Below are positions 11,012 to 21,875 of a DNA stretch of 64,000 nucleotides, piece by piece; position 1 is the stretch's first letter; every line of letters starts with the position of its first letter. The stretch lies in assembly GCA_009746045.1 (NCBI GenBank), contig RPFO01000065.1, forward strand, positions 9,172,128-9,236,127. Reading direction: 5' to 3'. The translations under genes and the position numbers were made by a program. The notes beneath the pieces are model-generated. The model was given only the letters and a program-made list of their open reading frames with translations. It did no database searches and had not been told where the DNA came from. The DNA is from Mesostigma viride (lineage: Eukaryota; Streptophyta; Mesostigmatophyceae; Mesostigmatales; Mesostigmataceae).

Positions 11012-12926
11012 TTAAGGGGACTCGCACGTCCAAAAGCCTGAAAAACAGACTTTAGTGAGTATCAGTTCCAATGCACATGGGAACCATCTAGTGATGATTG
11101 GGTACCATAAATATGATGTTTGGACATTCATACCACCACTTGTTGGGGGTACTACCCCCAACCACGCACCGGTGGCGAGCTGAAAATAGAAAAAGACGCT
11201 ATTTATGAGATATTTTGCCCAAGACAAACCACTTGTCTAAATGACCTGCCCATACATACCTGCAAAGTTCCCCCACTTTTTTAAAAGCTGGGCTATTTAC
11301 ATGGCCAAAATGGTCACATTTGTTTGAGTTATTAATTTTCCCGCAAAATGGGTACTTTTTTGAGCCAAAAAAAAAAAATCAAATCATTAACACATCAGAT
11401 TGGGTCATCCATACATGCGATATTCCACTGAGTGGAGGGAAACACAACCACAAAGTTTGAGCTCATTCTGACAAGCGTAGCTCAAGTTATTGATTTTCCT
11501 GTGATGCCACCTGGGTAGACGCTAAAAGAGAATTGAGCTAGTGCTGAGCCAAAATGACATCTGTTTTGCTACCCTAGACACCCAAAAACATGCCCACTTT
11601 GATCACGGAGTGTGAGGAGGATGTCCGGAGCGTCATACGCCCCACCCCTCCATCGGCACAGCCAGCCTTGTGAGTCTACCCTTAACAACAAGGCTGGTAG
11701 GACGACACGCCTGAGCAGCATATGTCATGCCTATCTCAGGCTAATAATGTGTGATTTTGTGCCAACAACCAAGTTGTTCCACCCAACAACACATTAAAAA
11801 CCCTGTTCCAAAATGCCCAACGAGCCGGACATGTGGAGGACCACACACGCAGTATATAAAGAGAAAATAAGCTGACTTTTTATCCAGCCAACCTGTGGCT
11901 AGCTGCTCTGGTTAGCATGACAATGGCTATCATTTACTCAGTGGGAAAGGTGAAGAGACCATTGGAACAACCTACCTGACGCATGTGCCACCAAAGCATT
12001 GTGTCCCGCAAAATGCACACTGCCTCCTTTCTAACAAGCACGAGCCACTTTCTTTAGGAGACAGGTGCCAGCTCCTCAGTGTCTGGGGAAAATGATGCCG
12101 CTGCTTAGGAAGACCGCGTGAATTTCCTCGAACACAACTGTCTATAAAGCAAAAGAAATTTCAGAGAAGCATGGAAATAAAAGCATTACACCTTCCCGAC
12201 AGGTTGTGGGCCACGCGCTGCAGCAAGCCAGCCACGTCACAGACGAACTTGCTAAAAAACATCCAGGAATCTAGCGATGCAGCGCCAGGACCCGCAAGTT
12301 CATGGCTGCATCTGGCCGGAAAGAAGGCAAAAAGCTTACGCTCAACGAGCTAAGAAAGCAGGAAAGCGCTATCTTAGGACGTTTAATACAAGAACGTACC
12401 ATAACGGGCATTTATTCGTGCACAGGCGCACAAGAAAGGCCACCCTTTCATGGAGAGGTCGGGCGCGCATCGCGCAGGCCTAATGTTATCTTACCGCAAA
12501 ATGACGGGAAAGGTAAAGATAGCAGCGGGAATTTTTATGGCTTTAGAAACATCATTAAACTAGCTTCCATTAGGACCATCAAAACTGGCAACAATCGACA
12601 ATCACACCTGCAGGCATCCATTATACTTTATTCATCCCGACAGAGATTCAGGCCGGACCCCCCCTGCCGATGGTAAAGAAAAAGAGCCCGCGACATTATA
12701 GATCGCAACTATCCCACCATAAATTAGAATCAGTAACTAATTTTCTCCAAGAATCGAGCATTTTTTCTGCTTTCCGCGAGCCAGATTTGTCACGTTTCGT
12801 CTAAAAGCAGTCACCATGGCCACTTCCGCAAGGGGTGCGCGCACCGTGCACCCACTTTTCACGGTACGGAGGGTACCGCGGAATTTTTTTGGCGCGGAAA
12901 ATATTCGCCGCGCCGAGTCCCCTTAA
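11012..12926. mobile_element. piggyBac-like TTAA element A, nested
   Basis: It starts TTAAGGGGACTCG (11012) and ends CGAGTCCCCTTAA (12926), a perfect 13-bp inverted pair including the TTAA target, as in piggyBac-type elements. It shares internal segments with element B (23783-26429): GTTGGGGGTACTACCCCCA near 11142, CAAGTTATTGATTTTCC near 11480, and the last about 130 bp including ATGGCCACTTCCGCAAG. No transposase is seen. Confidence 0.65.
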
Positions 12927-13324
12927 GTGCAGGCCAGCGCGCGGTAAAATGGTGACTGTTTAAAAAATTAAATTACGACACGCAGACGCTACGCGTTGAT
13001 CAGGCGTCGCGTGACCGCCATGCAACCATAAATAGTTGTCGCGTATATTACATCCTCATCAATGATGTGGAGACGGAGATGGAATGAGTATCTATAATGT
13101 AACCTTGAGTGACAGGGTTGCTGGCGCCACGGCCCGAATCACTGTTATTACACTTGTACTGAATTGGGTCACATGCATACCCCCACCGACTTGGGGTTGG
13201 TATCCTTTATATATCCTGCCATGGACTGGAATCGTTGTCTCCTTGAATACATGTATGACTCACATGGGTCAGGGGGCCTGCCCATATTCACCACTAAAAG
13301 GTGCTTACATTGTCCTAGGTCGCA

Positions 13325-13960
13325 TTCATGCATGCATTCGCGTATCCATGCATGCAATCACTTCCATCCCTGCAAGCATTCACGCATCCATGCATGCAAA
13401 CACCATCCACCCCAAGCATTAACACATTCATGCATGCAAACACCATCCATCCATGCAAGCATTCACGTATATCCATGCATGCAAACACCACCCATCCGTG
13501 CAACCATTCACGTATCCATGCATGCAAACACCATCCACCCAGGCAAGCATTCACGTATCCATGCATGCAAATACCACCCATCCGTGCAAGCATTCACGCA
13601 TCCATGCATGCAAACACCATCCACCCATGCAAGCATTCACGTATCCATGCATGCAAACACCATCCACCCATGCAAGCATTCGCGTATCCATGCATGCAAA
13701 CAATGCACCCATCCATGCATGCAAACACCATCCACCCATGCAAGCATTCACACATTCATGCATGCAAAACCATCCATCCCTGCAAGCATTTACTATATCC
13801 ATGCATGCAAACACCACTCATCCATCATTGCAAGCATTCACGTATCCATGCATGCAAACACCATCCATCCCTGCAAGCATTTACGTATCCATGCATGCAA
13901 ACACCATCCATCCCTGCAAGCATTAATGCAATATTGGTTCATGCAATTAGCACCCATCCT
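13325..13960 (+). repeat. About 43-bp minisatellite rich in CATGCATG
   Basis: About 14 tandem units contain TATCCATGCATGCAAACACC and CATCCATCCNTGCAAGCATTC. The unit is nearly free of stop codons in several frames, giving false open frames on both strands. Confidence 0.85.
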
Positions 13961-14940
13961 GCGAGCATCCATGCAATTACCACCCATCCAGCGAACATTC
14001 ACATGCATTCCATGCATGCAGACACCGCCATCCATTCGATGCAAGCACCCATCCTCGGCCCGCAGCATCATGGTGAACACAGCGCTTCCCTTGCCCTGCC
14101 TGCGGCCGGACTGTAACACTGGACTGTCTCACCGCTTTAGCAACTTAGACGGTTCAGGGCGATATATGTAGTCGCCTCAAACTTGCACCCGCACGGCCAG
14201 CAAATGCTGGGCCGCTGCCATCCCCACTTCACAAACACACCCTCTTTCAGAATCTGTCCAGTATTGTTGCCGGTAATGCATCCCCGTTCGAAAGAGCGAC
14301 ATAATGAAACCACACTGCGAATGAAACAACGCAGTTTGTTTAACATGCCACGGCGCCGACTATACCTCAAGACCATAATAGCTGTGTAATGACGGCGGGA
14401 CAATGACGGGGTAATGACGCGCAATGACGAGACGATGACGCGCGTGATGAATAGGGAACTGTTTGATAACGAAAGGTTAGTGGTTGTAGACTAATTATAG
14501 GTCGTCGATTATTCAATGAAGAGGCGGCACACTGTTGTCTTTGTTCATTATTACACTGACTTCCGCGCGATGAATCCCACTGAACTGAACTGAACACTAC
14601 GCGGCCAATCAATCGTCAACGGCGGTAACTATTGCAAGTACATATCGGAACCTGCACGCCGATTGGCGACAATTGATTCCTTCCGGCGCAGGTGTACGGC
14701 GTACTTTTGGTACACTTGCCAGGTTTGTTGCGATTCTGTTGCATTGCGGAACTCTAGAATTGGTGGGTTTTCAGTTGCGGAACTAGGTGTTGCGATACTC
14801 GAGCACGCTCCCATTTCTCATCCAAACATCACTTTTGAAAAGTGAAGGTGCCATGGTGTGCCCATACCTGCCCTCGAAGTGGATGATAATTTTTTTTTTT
14901 TGAGTTGCGATTCTTGTTTCGATACTGCGGGTGACCCCTG

Positions 14941-15528
14941 TATTGTGCACAGGGAGTCCCATGGCAGTCAAGGCGTGGTGGAGAGGACAATCAGAGAGAT
15001 CAGGACTACTCTGCTGACGGAGAAGAAGATTCCCAGAGCGGGTCCAGATATTGTCAAGACGGCCTGGTTGAGGTCAGTTGAGGACAGATTGAATGTCAGG
15101 ACATCCATGTATGTTGGAGAGGTCCCTGTGACTCCATTATAATTGCATCTTCGGGAGCTCCCTACTGAGGTTGAGCAAGCCTGGAAAGATAGCCTTATGT
15201 TCAAGTTTGCCAAGTTGAGGCAGAAATACAAGGGCTGAAGTGTTCTGGAACCTGTTGTTGGCCAACAAAGGGTAATTCGGTGTGGACAGAGCCCAAGCTT
15301 GCAGGCAAGCCTGGTAGCTGGCACCCTGGAGTAGTGACCAGGGTGGAACTAGCTGGGCACAAGTGCTGGGTGAAGATGGAGGATCCTCCCCAGAATGTGC
15401 ACCGTCTGTCGTGGTCATATGTACGTCTAAGGGGTGCTGAAGCAGAGGCAGTAACTCCTGATGTGACAACCTTGCCAGTTGGTCATGACGTCATCCCTGA
15501 TCATGCATCACGTTCAAGCTGGAAGTAA
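14941..15528 (+). pseudogene. Second copia-like element: integrase 3' half
   Basis: The frame resumes with VHRESHGSQGVVERTIREIR, the third catalytic region (the E of VVER), and runs to a stop at 15142. A further segment, PGSWHPGVVTRVELAGHKCW...VHRLSWSYVRLRG (15280-15528), matches the integrase C-terminal small domain. It is the continuation of 8600-9260 after removal of the LINE tail and the TA element. Confidence 0.6.
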
Positions 15529-16195
15529 TCCTCGGGTAAGTCCTGGCCAGACCCCTGGATCTCTCCATTCTTATAGGACAGGCAGATGTGGTCCCCTCTA
15601 GCCTCACTAAGCATAGAGGTGTAGGCCTGAAAGATGTGGTGCTGGCTATGCAGAAAGCCAAGCAAGGGCCTCGGGTGCCCCAAGCTCAGCCATGCGGAGC
15701 CGCTCAATGGCCGGTGCCCCGGGTACATCGTGGCGATGGGGTCGGCCAAGGCCGTTCGGGTGTCCGAGGCGCTTGTACCAGAACCAGCCCCCCTTGCCGT
15801 CATTCTTCTGCTGGCAGGTGCGCAGGTCCTTTACCATCTGCTGAGCGTCGGCCTTCTCAGCTTGCTCGTAGGCGACCCGCAGAGCCGCTTGCAGACTGTC
15901 GAGGCTTGGCGGTCGGGTCCCTGTTGTGGCGGAGCATCTGCCTGGCGGCGACCCCTGTCGGTGCTTGGTGGTGGACAGCAAGCTGTCGGCGCGGAGGCAA
16001 GGAGGGTAGGGTGCGGGCAGCCATGGCCTGCAGGCGGTGGCTTGGCAGCGATACCTCGTAGGATCACTGAAAAGTCACCTGGGGGCAGAATGGCGTGTAA
16101 CTGCTGTCGACTGCCCCTGGCGTTGAAGACTGGGCAGGAATTCGTCCCGCGGTGCCTCATTGCGACCTGCTCCGCTGCATGCTGACATCTTGTCG
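15529..16195 (-). pseudogene. LINE fragment: linker upstream of reverse transcriptase
   Basis: On the minus strand, AYEQAEKADAQQMVKDLRTC...NDGKGGWFWYKRLG (about 15900-15770) aligns by eye with AYEHAQDAEAAQCIADAKAC...NQGKDMWYHLDRLG of the plus-strand LINE near 20990-21100. No catalytic motif is present. It is a relic that ends where the copia integrase piece begins. Confidence 0.5.
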
Positions 16196-16254
16196 GCATT
16201 AATTAATTAATTAATTAATTAATTAATTAATTAATTAATTAATTAATTAATTAA
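16196..16254. repeat. TTAA microsatellite, probably a LINE tail
   Basis: There are about 14 perfect TTAA units. On the minus strand they follow a short hairpin (CCGTGA...TCACGG at about 16255-16285), the same arrangement as other LINE 3' ends here. They are therefore read as the tail of the minus-strand LINE. Confidence 0.6.
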
Positions 16255-17359
16255 AACCCGTGAACCCGTTGGGGAGTCACGGAGCACCGAAGTGCTTTTA
16301 ATCATCCCTCTACGTGCACAACAGGTATGTACAGTAGCAGAAAGGGCAGAGACCCCCCGCTTTCTCCTTCATGCCAGAGGCATGCCACAGCTGCAATCGG
16401 ACACGATATAGACGATCCGGCTAATTTCTGTGGGTGCAATAAGACCCATGTGAGCATATCATAACAAGGAGCGTGGGCAAGTAATCTGGTCATACCCAGG
16501 GCGTAGCATGGCTGTTCAAGGGCTGAGCGAAGGCTATGGCTGGTTGTGCCGTACCGTGTGTTAGCGGTGCGCGTGACTAGGTATGGTGGCACAACTAGGC
16601 AAAGATTCTAGGCATGGCTGCCATGGCGGCAGTGACTACCAATGACTACAAGCTAGGCTATTCTAGCCCGCAGGGGGCATCCACATCTTGTGGTTGATCA
16701 TCAGGACCCCGCCCCTCGAATACACCTTGGGCTTCTGGGGGTCCTGCTTGTGGCGGAGGTATTCCGGCCATGCACAGGTCGCGTCGCTGCTGCTGCTGAG
16801 CAGGGGTCATGCAGGTCGTCGTCCAGCGTCCAGGTGTGGTCGTGCAACCGCTTGCGACGAGAAAGGAACCGCTGCTAGTCCTCAGGGGAGGGGAAGGTGA
16901 GCAGGACTGGTGGGGAAGCCGCCTTGTCCCGTGAGACTGTGGGAAAGGCGGTGGCACCCACGCAGTTCTACCTCACCTACCACTGAGGCCCATGAGGGTA
17001 AGGAGCTGGTCCTTGAGCTCGTCGGCAAGGGTGGTTGACGTCTCACCTGGCTTCTGGGGGAAGCGACGCAGCACCACGGTCCCGGTAGTCGCGGCGAGCG
17101 CGGTCCGGTCGCCGGTCGGTGGCCTCCCTCTTTGTGCGGCTGGCGAAGGTCTTCATGCAAGCTCCTGGAGTTTCGTAGCGATGGCGTCAGTGGTTGAGGC
17201 GGTCGTTGTCCGCAGCAGGTCCGCATTATTACAGTAGGAGAGCAGCGGGAGGTCGCCAGCATCCTGCCGGGGTGGCTGTGATGCGCTTGTCGGCATCCTT
17301 CAGTACCCTCCTGAGCGCCTTGAGATTGGGCTGAGGCACCAGTTGTCTCGACGTCGGTC
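16255..17359 (-). other. Degraded 3' part of LINE B
   Basis: Only short broken frames are seen. A minus-strand run like KDADKRITATPAGC near 17300 recalls LINE linker sequence. Nothing else is recognised. Confidence 0.3.
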
Positions 17360-18211
17360 TCACGCCACTGACGCCAGGATGAACCGCAATCTGATGCGCG
17401 CGAGCACGAGACGGTGATCAGAATCCACCGTGCTGACAGAATCTTGCAGCACGCAAGCATCCACACAAGAGGGGCGCTGAGCCCGGCGTACGCAGATATA
17501 GTCAAGGCAGACCACCCCATCTGACAGCCCAAAGAATGTGGCAAGCTGCTTGGCGGGGCGTGTGAAAGAAGCATTGCATGCAACCAGTGCAGATTTTGCC
17601 AACAGATCCGCAAAGAGATCCGTGTTACCGTTGGCCGTCGTGTTCAAGGGCGCGTACTGAGCACCTCCGGTGCCGACTGGCAGCATGGCGTTGGCGTCAA
17701 GCAGCATAACCAGGAAGTCACTGCCGGGCTGGGGTGCTGGCCTCCTCCTCCGCCTTGAGGGCGCTGAAGAAAGTTCACGTTCCGCCTGATCTCGACCTGC
17801 ATGTGGCGCATAGCACACGACAACGGTGAGCGTATGGTGAGAATGTCCTTCAGTGGCCGAAAAAGTGGCTGCTACTGTAGTAGCACACGCGGGGCCGGAT
17901 CTCAGCACGATGGACTGGAGGTGAGCAGATGCTGCCGGCCGGTGAGCGCAGGAGGCCCACACCGCCTTGACCCGCCCACGGCACCTCCGCCGTAGTGGAA
18001 TCGCCAGCCTGCGCGGAGGTCGTCGACCATACGCCCGTTGACCCCTTGCTGAGGCCTGGTCGACGGTGCGCCGATGCTCCTGGACTCCGAGGACGGCGAT
18101 CTGGTTGTCGGCACACAAGGCGATCAGCTCGTCGACACGTTGACGTGCTGGGGTGCCGCTGCTGGTTGAAGGATCTGCAGGGAGTGTGCGGCTGTGCGCT
18201 AGCAATACCAA
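17360..18211 (-). pseudogene. LINE apurinic-type (EEP) endonuclease, frameshifted
   Basis: Segments ELIALCADNQIAVLGVQEHRR, VVVCYAPHAG, DFLVMLLDANAMLPVG, VCLDYICVRRAQRP and STVDSDHRLVLARIRL are the conserved blocks of the exonuclease-endonuclease-phosphatase fold, including the final SDH. They parallel the plus-strand LINE at 19860-20600. A frame change near 18050-17900 breaks the middle: GQGGVGLLRSPA is in another frame. Confidence 0.65.
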
Positions 18212-18619
18212 GAATGGACCGTTGCCCTATTAGCGGGGGATGGGGGATGGAGGTGGGGGTGGAGAAGGGTAGTGCTGGACGTGGGGGTGGGGGTGAAGCC
18301 CGGGTGGGAGGGGAGGAGGGTGGCGATCGGGGTTAATGCTTTTCAACGCGCATGGAGTCTTTCTTTCGGCCGGGCGGATATGCTTCCTCTCCGTCCTGGC
18401 TGGGGTCGATCGCTGGCGTGTCGACTGAGCCTCGTCCCGCTCAAGGCAGGCCAAGAGGCGAGTGAGGCTCGAAAATTGGCGGGAGGTTTGACCGTGGCGT
18501 GCCTGGCGACCATGAATCCCGATCATGCTCGCATGGTGCGACATGGGGATGGAAAGGGGCTTGCCTTAAGGCTGTGCCCAAAGCCTAGTATGGTACCGCG
18601 AGGCTGCGAGGGTGTGCCC

Positions 18620-19708
18620 TTACCGGGCGCCCTCCATGCTGGGGACGCGCGCCGTTGACGACGACGATGCAGCAGGGGCTGGCTTGGGGTGTAGCTTGTG
18701 CCGCTTGTTGGGAGCTTGCACGTCCGTGCGCCGCCCGTTAATGAAAAAAGAACGGGGGTGTCGTTGACAAGGCGGACGTAGGTGCGAATTTTGTCTTTCC
18801 TGGCCTGAACCGCTGCCTCGCTTGCCAGCTGCAGAATGGCCTGCCAGGCCATTCTTGATGACGAGCTGTGCTGGAGAGAGCAGGTCGTCGATGCTGGGTT
18901 TGCCAAATCTGCCCAGGAGCTTGCGGACCGCTACAGGACTTTCACCTATGTAGTTGCAGACGACACTTGTGAAGGTCACCCGGATGGGGCCAGGTTGGCC
19001 TGCCATCCATGCTGCCGACTCAATGCAGATGCGTTCATTGCCCAGATGAAGCAAATCCACGATGAGTGTCCTGTGCAGGCGGTGGGCAAGCATGGTGTCC
19101 GTTTCCTGGGGACCCCCTACCGCGACGAAACGTACCACAATACTGCGTGAGCGTTGGTCTTTTTCATTTGCGGTCTCAGTGTGGGCCGCTGCCCCCCTCC
19201 GGGCAGCGTCCGCCCTCATGTTAGCAATGTCAGCCTGCTTCACCATGGTTGCATAGCTGGGAGGCGATTGGGCTGCCGGCTGGGGCAAGGTGGCCAGAGC
19301 TGCCTTCACCTCGGCCGGATACTGGTGCGTAGCGCGGAGGTGTCCTGGCGCAGAATAGACGACGGGTCGTCGAGCTGGGCGGCCATGGCCGCGACTGTCT
19401 GCATGGTTGAGCTGTTGCAGGTCGGCTTCCGGGGAAGCACTAGGAGTGTTGGCGGGGCCTTGCTCGGCGTCTTGGTATAGGCGGCAATGAGTGCCCGGAG
19501 GCTTGGGAGTTGGGGCCTGCGCGTGGCTCAAGAATACAGAAAGTCGAAGCTGTGGCTCATCCATGTCGGCAAAGTCGTCCACCGCGGTAGTGCCGCCTGG
19601 CCTGGGAGCGAAGAGCGCGGCGTCGTGGTCTGCCATCATGTAGCGCAGGACAGCCTGCTCGGCGGTAAGCGAGAAGAAAGTGTGCTCTGATACAACCTGC
19701 GTGGGCAT
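18620..19708 (-). CDS. LINE ORF1-like protein
   Basis: This 362-residue open frame precedes the endonuclease of the same LINE. It has an Ala/Pro-rich first half and then a folded part, RSRSIVVRFVAVG...RIRVTF-like, whose alternating pattern suggests an RRM-like fold (inference only). It ends with a basic tail containing KRHKLHPKP. In other LINEs ORF1 binds the element RNA. Position and composition support the role; no diagnostic motif is seen. Confidence 0.4.
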   Translation of the reverse strand: MPTQVVSEHTFFSLTAEQAVLRYMMADHDAALFAPRPGGTTAVDDFADMDEPQLRLSVFLSHAQAPTPKPPGTHCRLYQDAEQGPANTPSASPEADLQQLNHADSRGHGRPARRPVVYSAPGHLRATHQYPAEVKAALATLPQPAAQSPPSYATMVKQADIANMRADAARRGAAAHTETANEKDQRSRSIVVRFVAVGGPQETDTMLAHRLHRTLIVDLLHLGNERICIESAAWMAGQPGPIRVTFTSVVCNYIGESPVAVRKLLGRFGKPSIDDLLSPAQLVIKNGLAGHSAAGKRGSGSGQERQNSHLRPPCQRHPRSFFINGRRTDVQAPNKRHKLHPKPAPAASSSSTARVPSMEGAR

Positions 19709-19750
19709 GTAAGACTCTGGGCGAAAGGCAGCGTCGTCGATAGCATCATC

Positions 19751-19773
19751 AATTGAATTGAATTGAATTGAAT
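19751..19773 (+). repeat. AATTG microsatellite
   Basis: About five AATTG units lie between the divergently oriented LINEs. Confidence 0.8.
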
Positions 19774-19857
19774 TTTAACATCACTCCGTTGCGAGTATAT
19801 GTAGCACATATCCCTGAGAAGGGGTATAATATGGCTTATAATATGGCTTATAACAAC

Positions 19858-20660
19858 TTCAACACACGCACATTGCTAGCAGATGACGACCATAGCTGCC
19901 GGGTAGAGGAGCTTGTCGCATTTTGCATTGCACATCGTGTATCTATTCTAGGCGCGCAGGAGCACCGTCGCCAGGTGCCATTTGGCACGGTGAGCACTAA
20001 CCGCCTTGCAGGCGGTTGGCGTTTCTACTTCGCTGGAAGTGGGACGCCAGGCCAAGGTGGTGTTGGTCTTTTGTGCTCGCCGTTGGCACGGTTGCTAGCC
20101 TCAGTACGCTTAAGTTTCTAACACCACACCTTATTATGGTAGCACATTTCACCTCCGTCGAGGGGCGGTCTAAGCACCACCTCACGGTGGGGGTGGGCTA
20201 TGCACCCCATAGTGGTCTACCTGAGTCGGAGCGCCAGGAGTTCTTCGATTCTTTGCATAGCCTTGAGGGGGTCACTCCGGCCCGCCACTTTTTGGTTATG
20301 CTGCTCGACGCCAATGCCACGCTCCCCGTGGGCACTGCTGGCAGTCGCTTTGCGCCTGCTGACACGGAAGCTAACAACAACACTCCCCTGTTTTCTGCCT
20401 TTTTGCGGGATAGCGGGATGGTTGCTGTCAACTGCCACTTCCAACGTCCCTCACAGGACTTGGTCACTTTTCGTGGCCCTAACGGCCGTCAGGCCTGTTT
20501 GGACTACGTGGTGGTACGGCAGCCCAGGTGCACCTCGGTTCTGGACGCCCGAGTGTTTGACACGCCCACGGTGTGCTCTGACCATGCACCGGTTGGTGCG
20601 CGCGACCCTTCGGCTCCGGTTCCACGTCCCCGCGCGCCGCGCCCCAGTGGTCCGCCCTGA
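19858..20660 (+). pseudogene. LINE A endonuclease domain
   Basis: EELVAFCIAHRVSILGAQEH (frame of 19768) leads to GQGGVGLLCSPLARLL. After a shift near 20100 the frame of 20016 carries VGVGYAPHSG, HFLVMLLDANATLPVG, ACLDYVVVRQPRC and CSDHAPVGA. These are the EEP-family blocks, including the metal-binding Asn/Asp (LLDAN) and the terminal SDH. The enzyme nicks target DNA to prime reverse transcription. Confidence 0.7.
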
Positions 20661-21190
20661 CTGGTCTGCCCTACGCCCGGTCAGAGGAGATCCTGAGGAC
20701 TGGACGGACGCCGAGCACGAGCGGAACCGGTGCCGACGGGAGTACCTGTCGGCCCTGGATGGCCGGGCGGATGTCGACGAGCTGGACAAGGGTGCCCCCA
20801 ACGCCGCCATTTTTGCGGGCTTTGCGGCCCGTGCCCCGTTGCTGGCGGCCCGGCACCTGCCGGTCATGCCCCGCCGCCGCCCCGGCCCGCTCTACCGCCA
20901 GGACCCCAAGGTCTTGGCCGCCCGGCACCGCCTCAAGCGTAACCGGGACCCGCTGCAGAAACCAGTGCTCAAGGCCGCCCTCGTGGAGGCCTACGAGCAC
21001 GCTCAGGACGCGGAGGCGGCCCAGTGCATCGCGGATGCCAAGGCCTGCCAGGCTCGCAACCAGGGCAAGGACATGTGGTACCACCTCGACCGGCTCGGCG
21101 GCCGGCGGCAGCGCACCCGGCCCGGTGGAGCACACGGGGGACGGCACGGCGCCGGTCAGCCTTGACCGCTGGTTGGCCCACAATGTTTCC
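20640..21190 (+). pseudogene. LINE A linker between endonuclease and reverse transcriptase
   Basis: In the frame of 20200-21165 a helical, Arg/Ala-rich segment contains RHRLKRNRDPLQKP and EAYEHAQDAEAAQCIADAKAC...MWYHLDRLGG. A related segment is present on the minus strand at about 15770-15900. Confidence 0.5.
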
Positions 21191-21197
21191 TTGACCG

Positions 21198-21875
21198 GTG
21201 GGGCTCGCGCCCCTCCTCCGCCGCTTCACCCCGAGACGGCCGCCCGCCTCGGGGTTGCATGCCGGACCCCCGCCGCCGCCAGCGCCCCCCTCCTCGGCCG
21301 CGGACTACCAAGTCCCGGCCTTGCAGGAGGGCTGCCTTGCCACTGACGACGTCGTCCCCCCCTTCACTTTGAAGGAATTGGACGGCGCCCTTGCTCGCCT
21401 GCGGTACGATGCGGCAGTCGGTGCTGACCACCTTTCTGCCGAGCTGCTGAAGACCCCTGATCCGGCGGTTAGGGATCTTCTGCTGGCGTTCTGCAACCGT
21501 GTCCTGCTCTCTGACGAGCCTCCTCCTGCTGAGTGGCAGACGGCCATCCGCGTCATGCTGAACAAGAAGGGCTCTGCTGCTGACCCCGGTAACTACCGGG
21601 GTGTCTGCCTCCAGAGCGCCGCGCTGAAGGTCTTCATGCGCATGATGCTGCACAGGCTCCGCGCCGCGCTGGACCCACACCTGGGTGAGTCTCAGATGGG
21701 TTTCCGTCGTGGTCGTAACACTGTCATGGCTGTGTTTGTCGCGCGCCGGTTGATGGAGGTGCGTCGCCTTCCCCCTGACAGTTTGCCGCTGGTCTTCATT
21801 TTTGTTGACTATATCAAGGCCTTTGACACGGTTCTCTGGGAGGCTCTTTGGGCCATCCTAGCTCTGGATCGGGTG
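21198..21875 (+). pseudogene. LINE A reverse transcriptase, N-terminal half
   Basis: It shows the canonical non-LTR blocks: GADHLSAELLK, WQTAIRVMLNKKGSAADPGN followed by YRGVCLQSAALKVF, LGESQMGFRRGRNT, and VFIFVDYIKAFDTVLWEAL (motif A, with Asp in FVDYIKAFD). It is cut at 21875 by the hAT-type element. Confidence 0.8.

Larger units (their letters stand above)
9433..14940. mobile_element. 5.5 kb TIR DNA element with TA target duplication, inserted in copia integrase
   Basis: Terminal inverted repeats of about 38 bp begin CAGGGGTCACCCGCAGTATC at 9433. The mirror copy ends at 14940 with a single mismatch over the compared length. TA flanks each side (9431-9432, 14941-14942). Removing the element and one TA joins ESF to IVHRESHGSQG in the integrase frame, so both boundaries are supported by the coding sequence. 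Extra copies of TTGCGAT/GCGGAACT-like words lie near both ends. No transposase is recognisable, so it is probably non-autonomous. The TA duplication is of Tc1/mariner type, but the superfamily is not established. Confidence 0.75.
16196..19750 (-). mobile_element. Minus-strand LINE (B) with ORF1 and endonuclease but no reverse transcriptase
   Basis: Reading on the minus strand from about 19750 there is a gag-like ORF1 (19708-18620) and an endonuclease domain (18211-17360), then a degraded stretch and a TTAA tail at 16254-16196. The reverse transcriptase that should follow the endonuclease is missing, so this copy is internally deleted. Its 5' end lies next to an AATTG microsatellite (19751-19773). 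Confidence 0.55.

Noticed and set aside
13164-14171. Open frames rich in HACKHHP and related peptides
   Set aside because: Produced by the 43-bp CATGCATG minisatellite on both strands.
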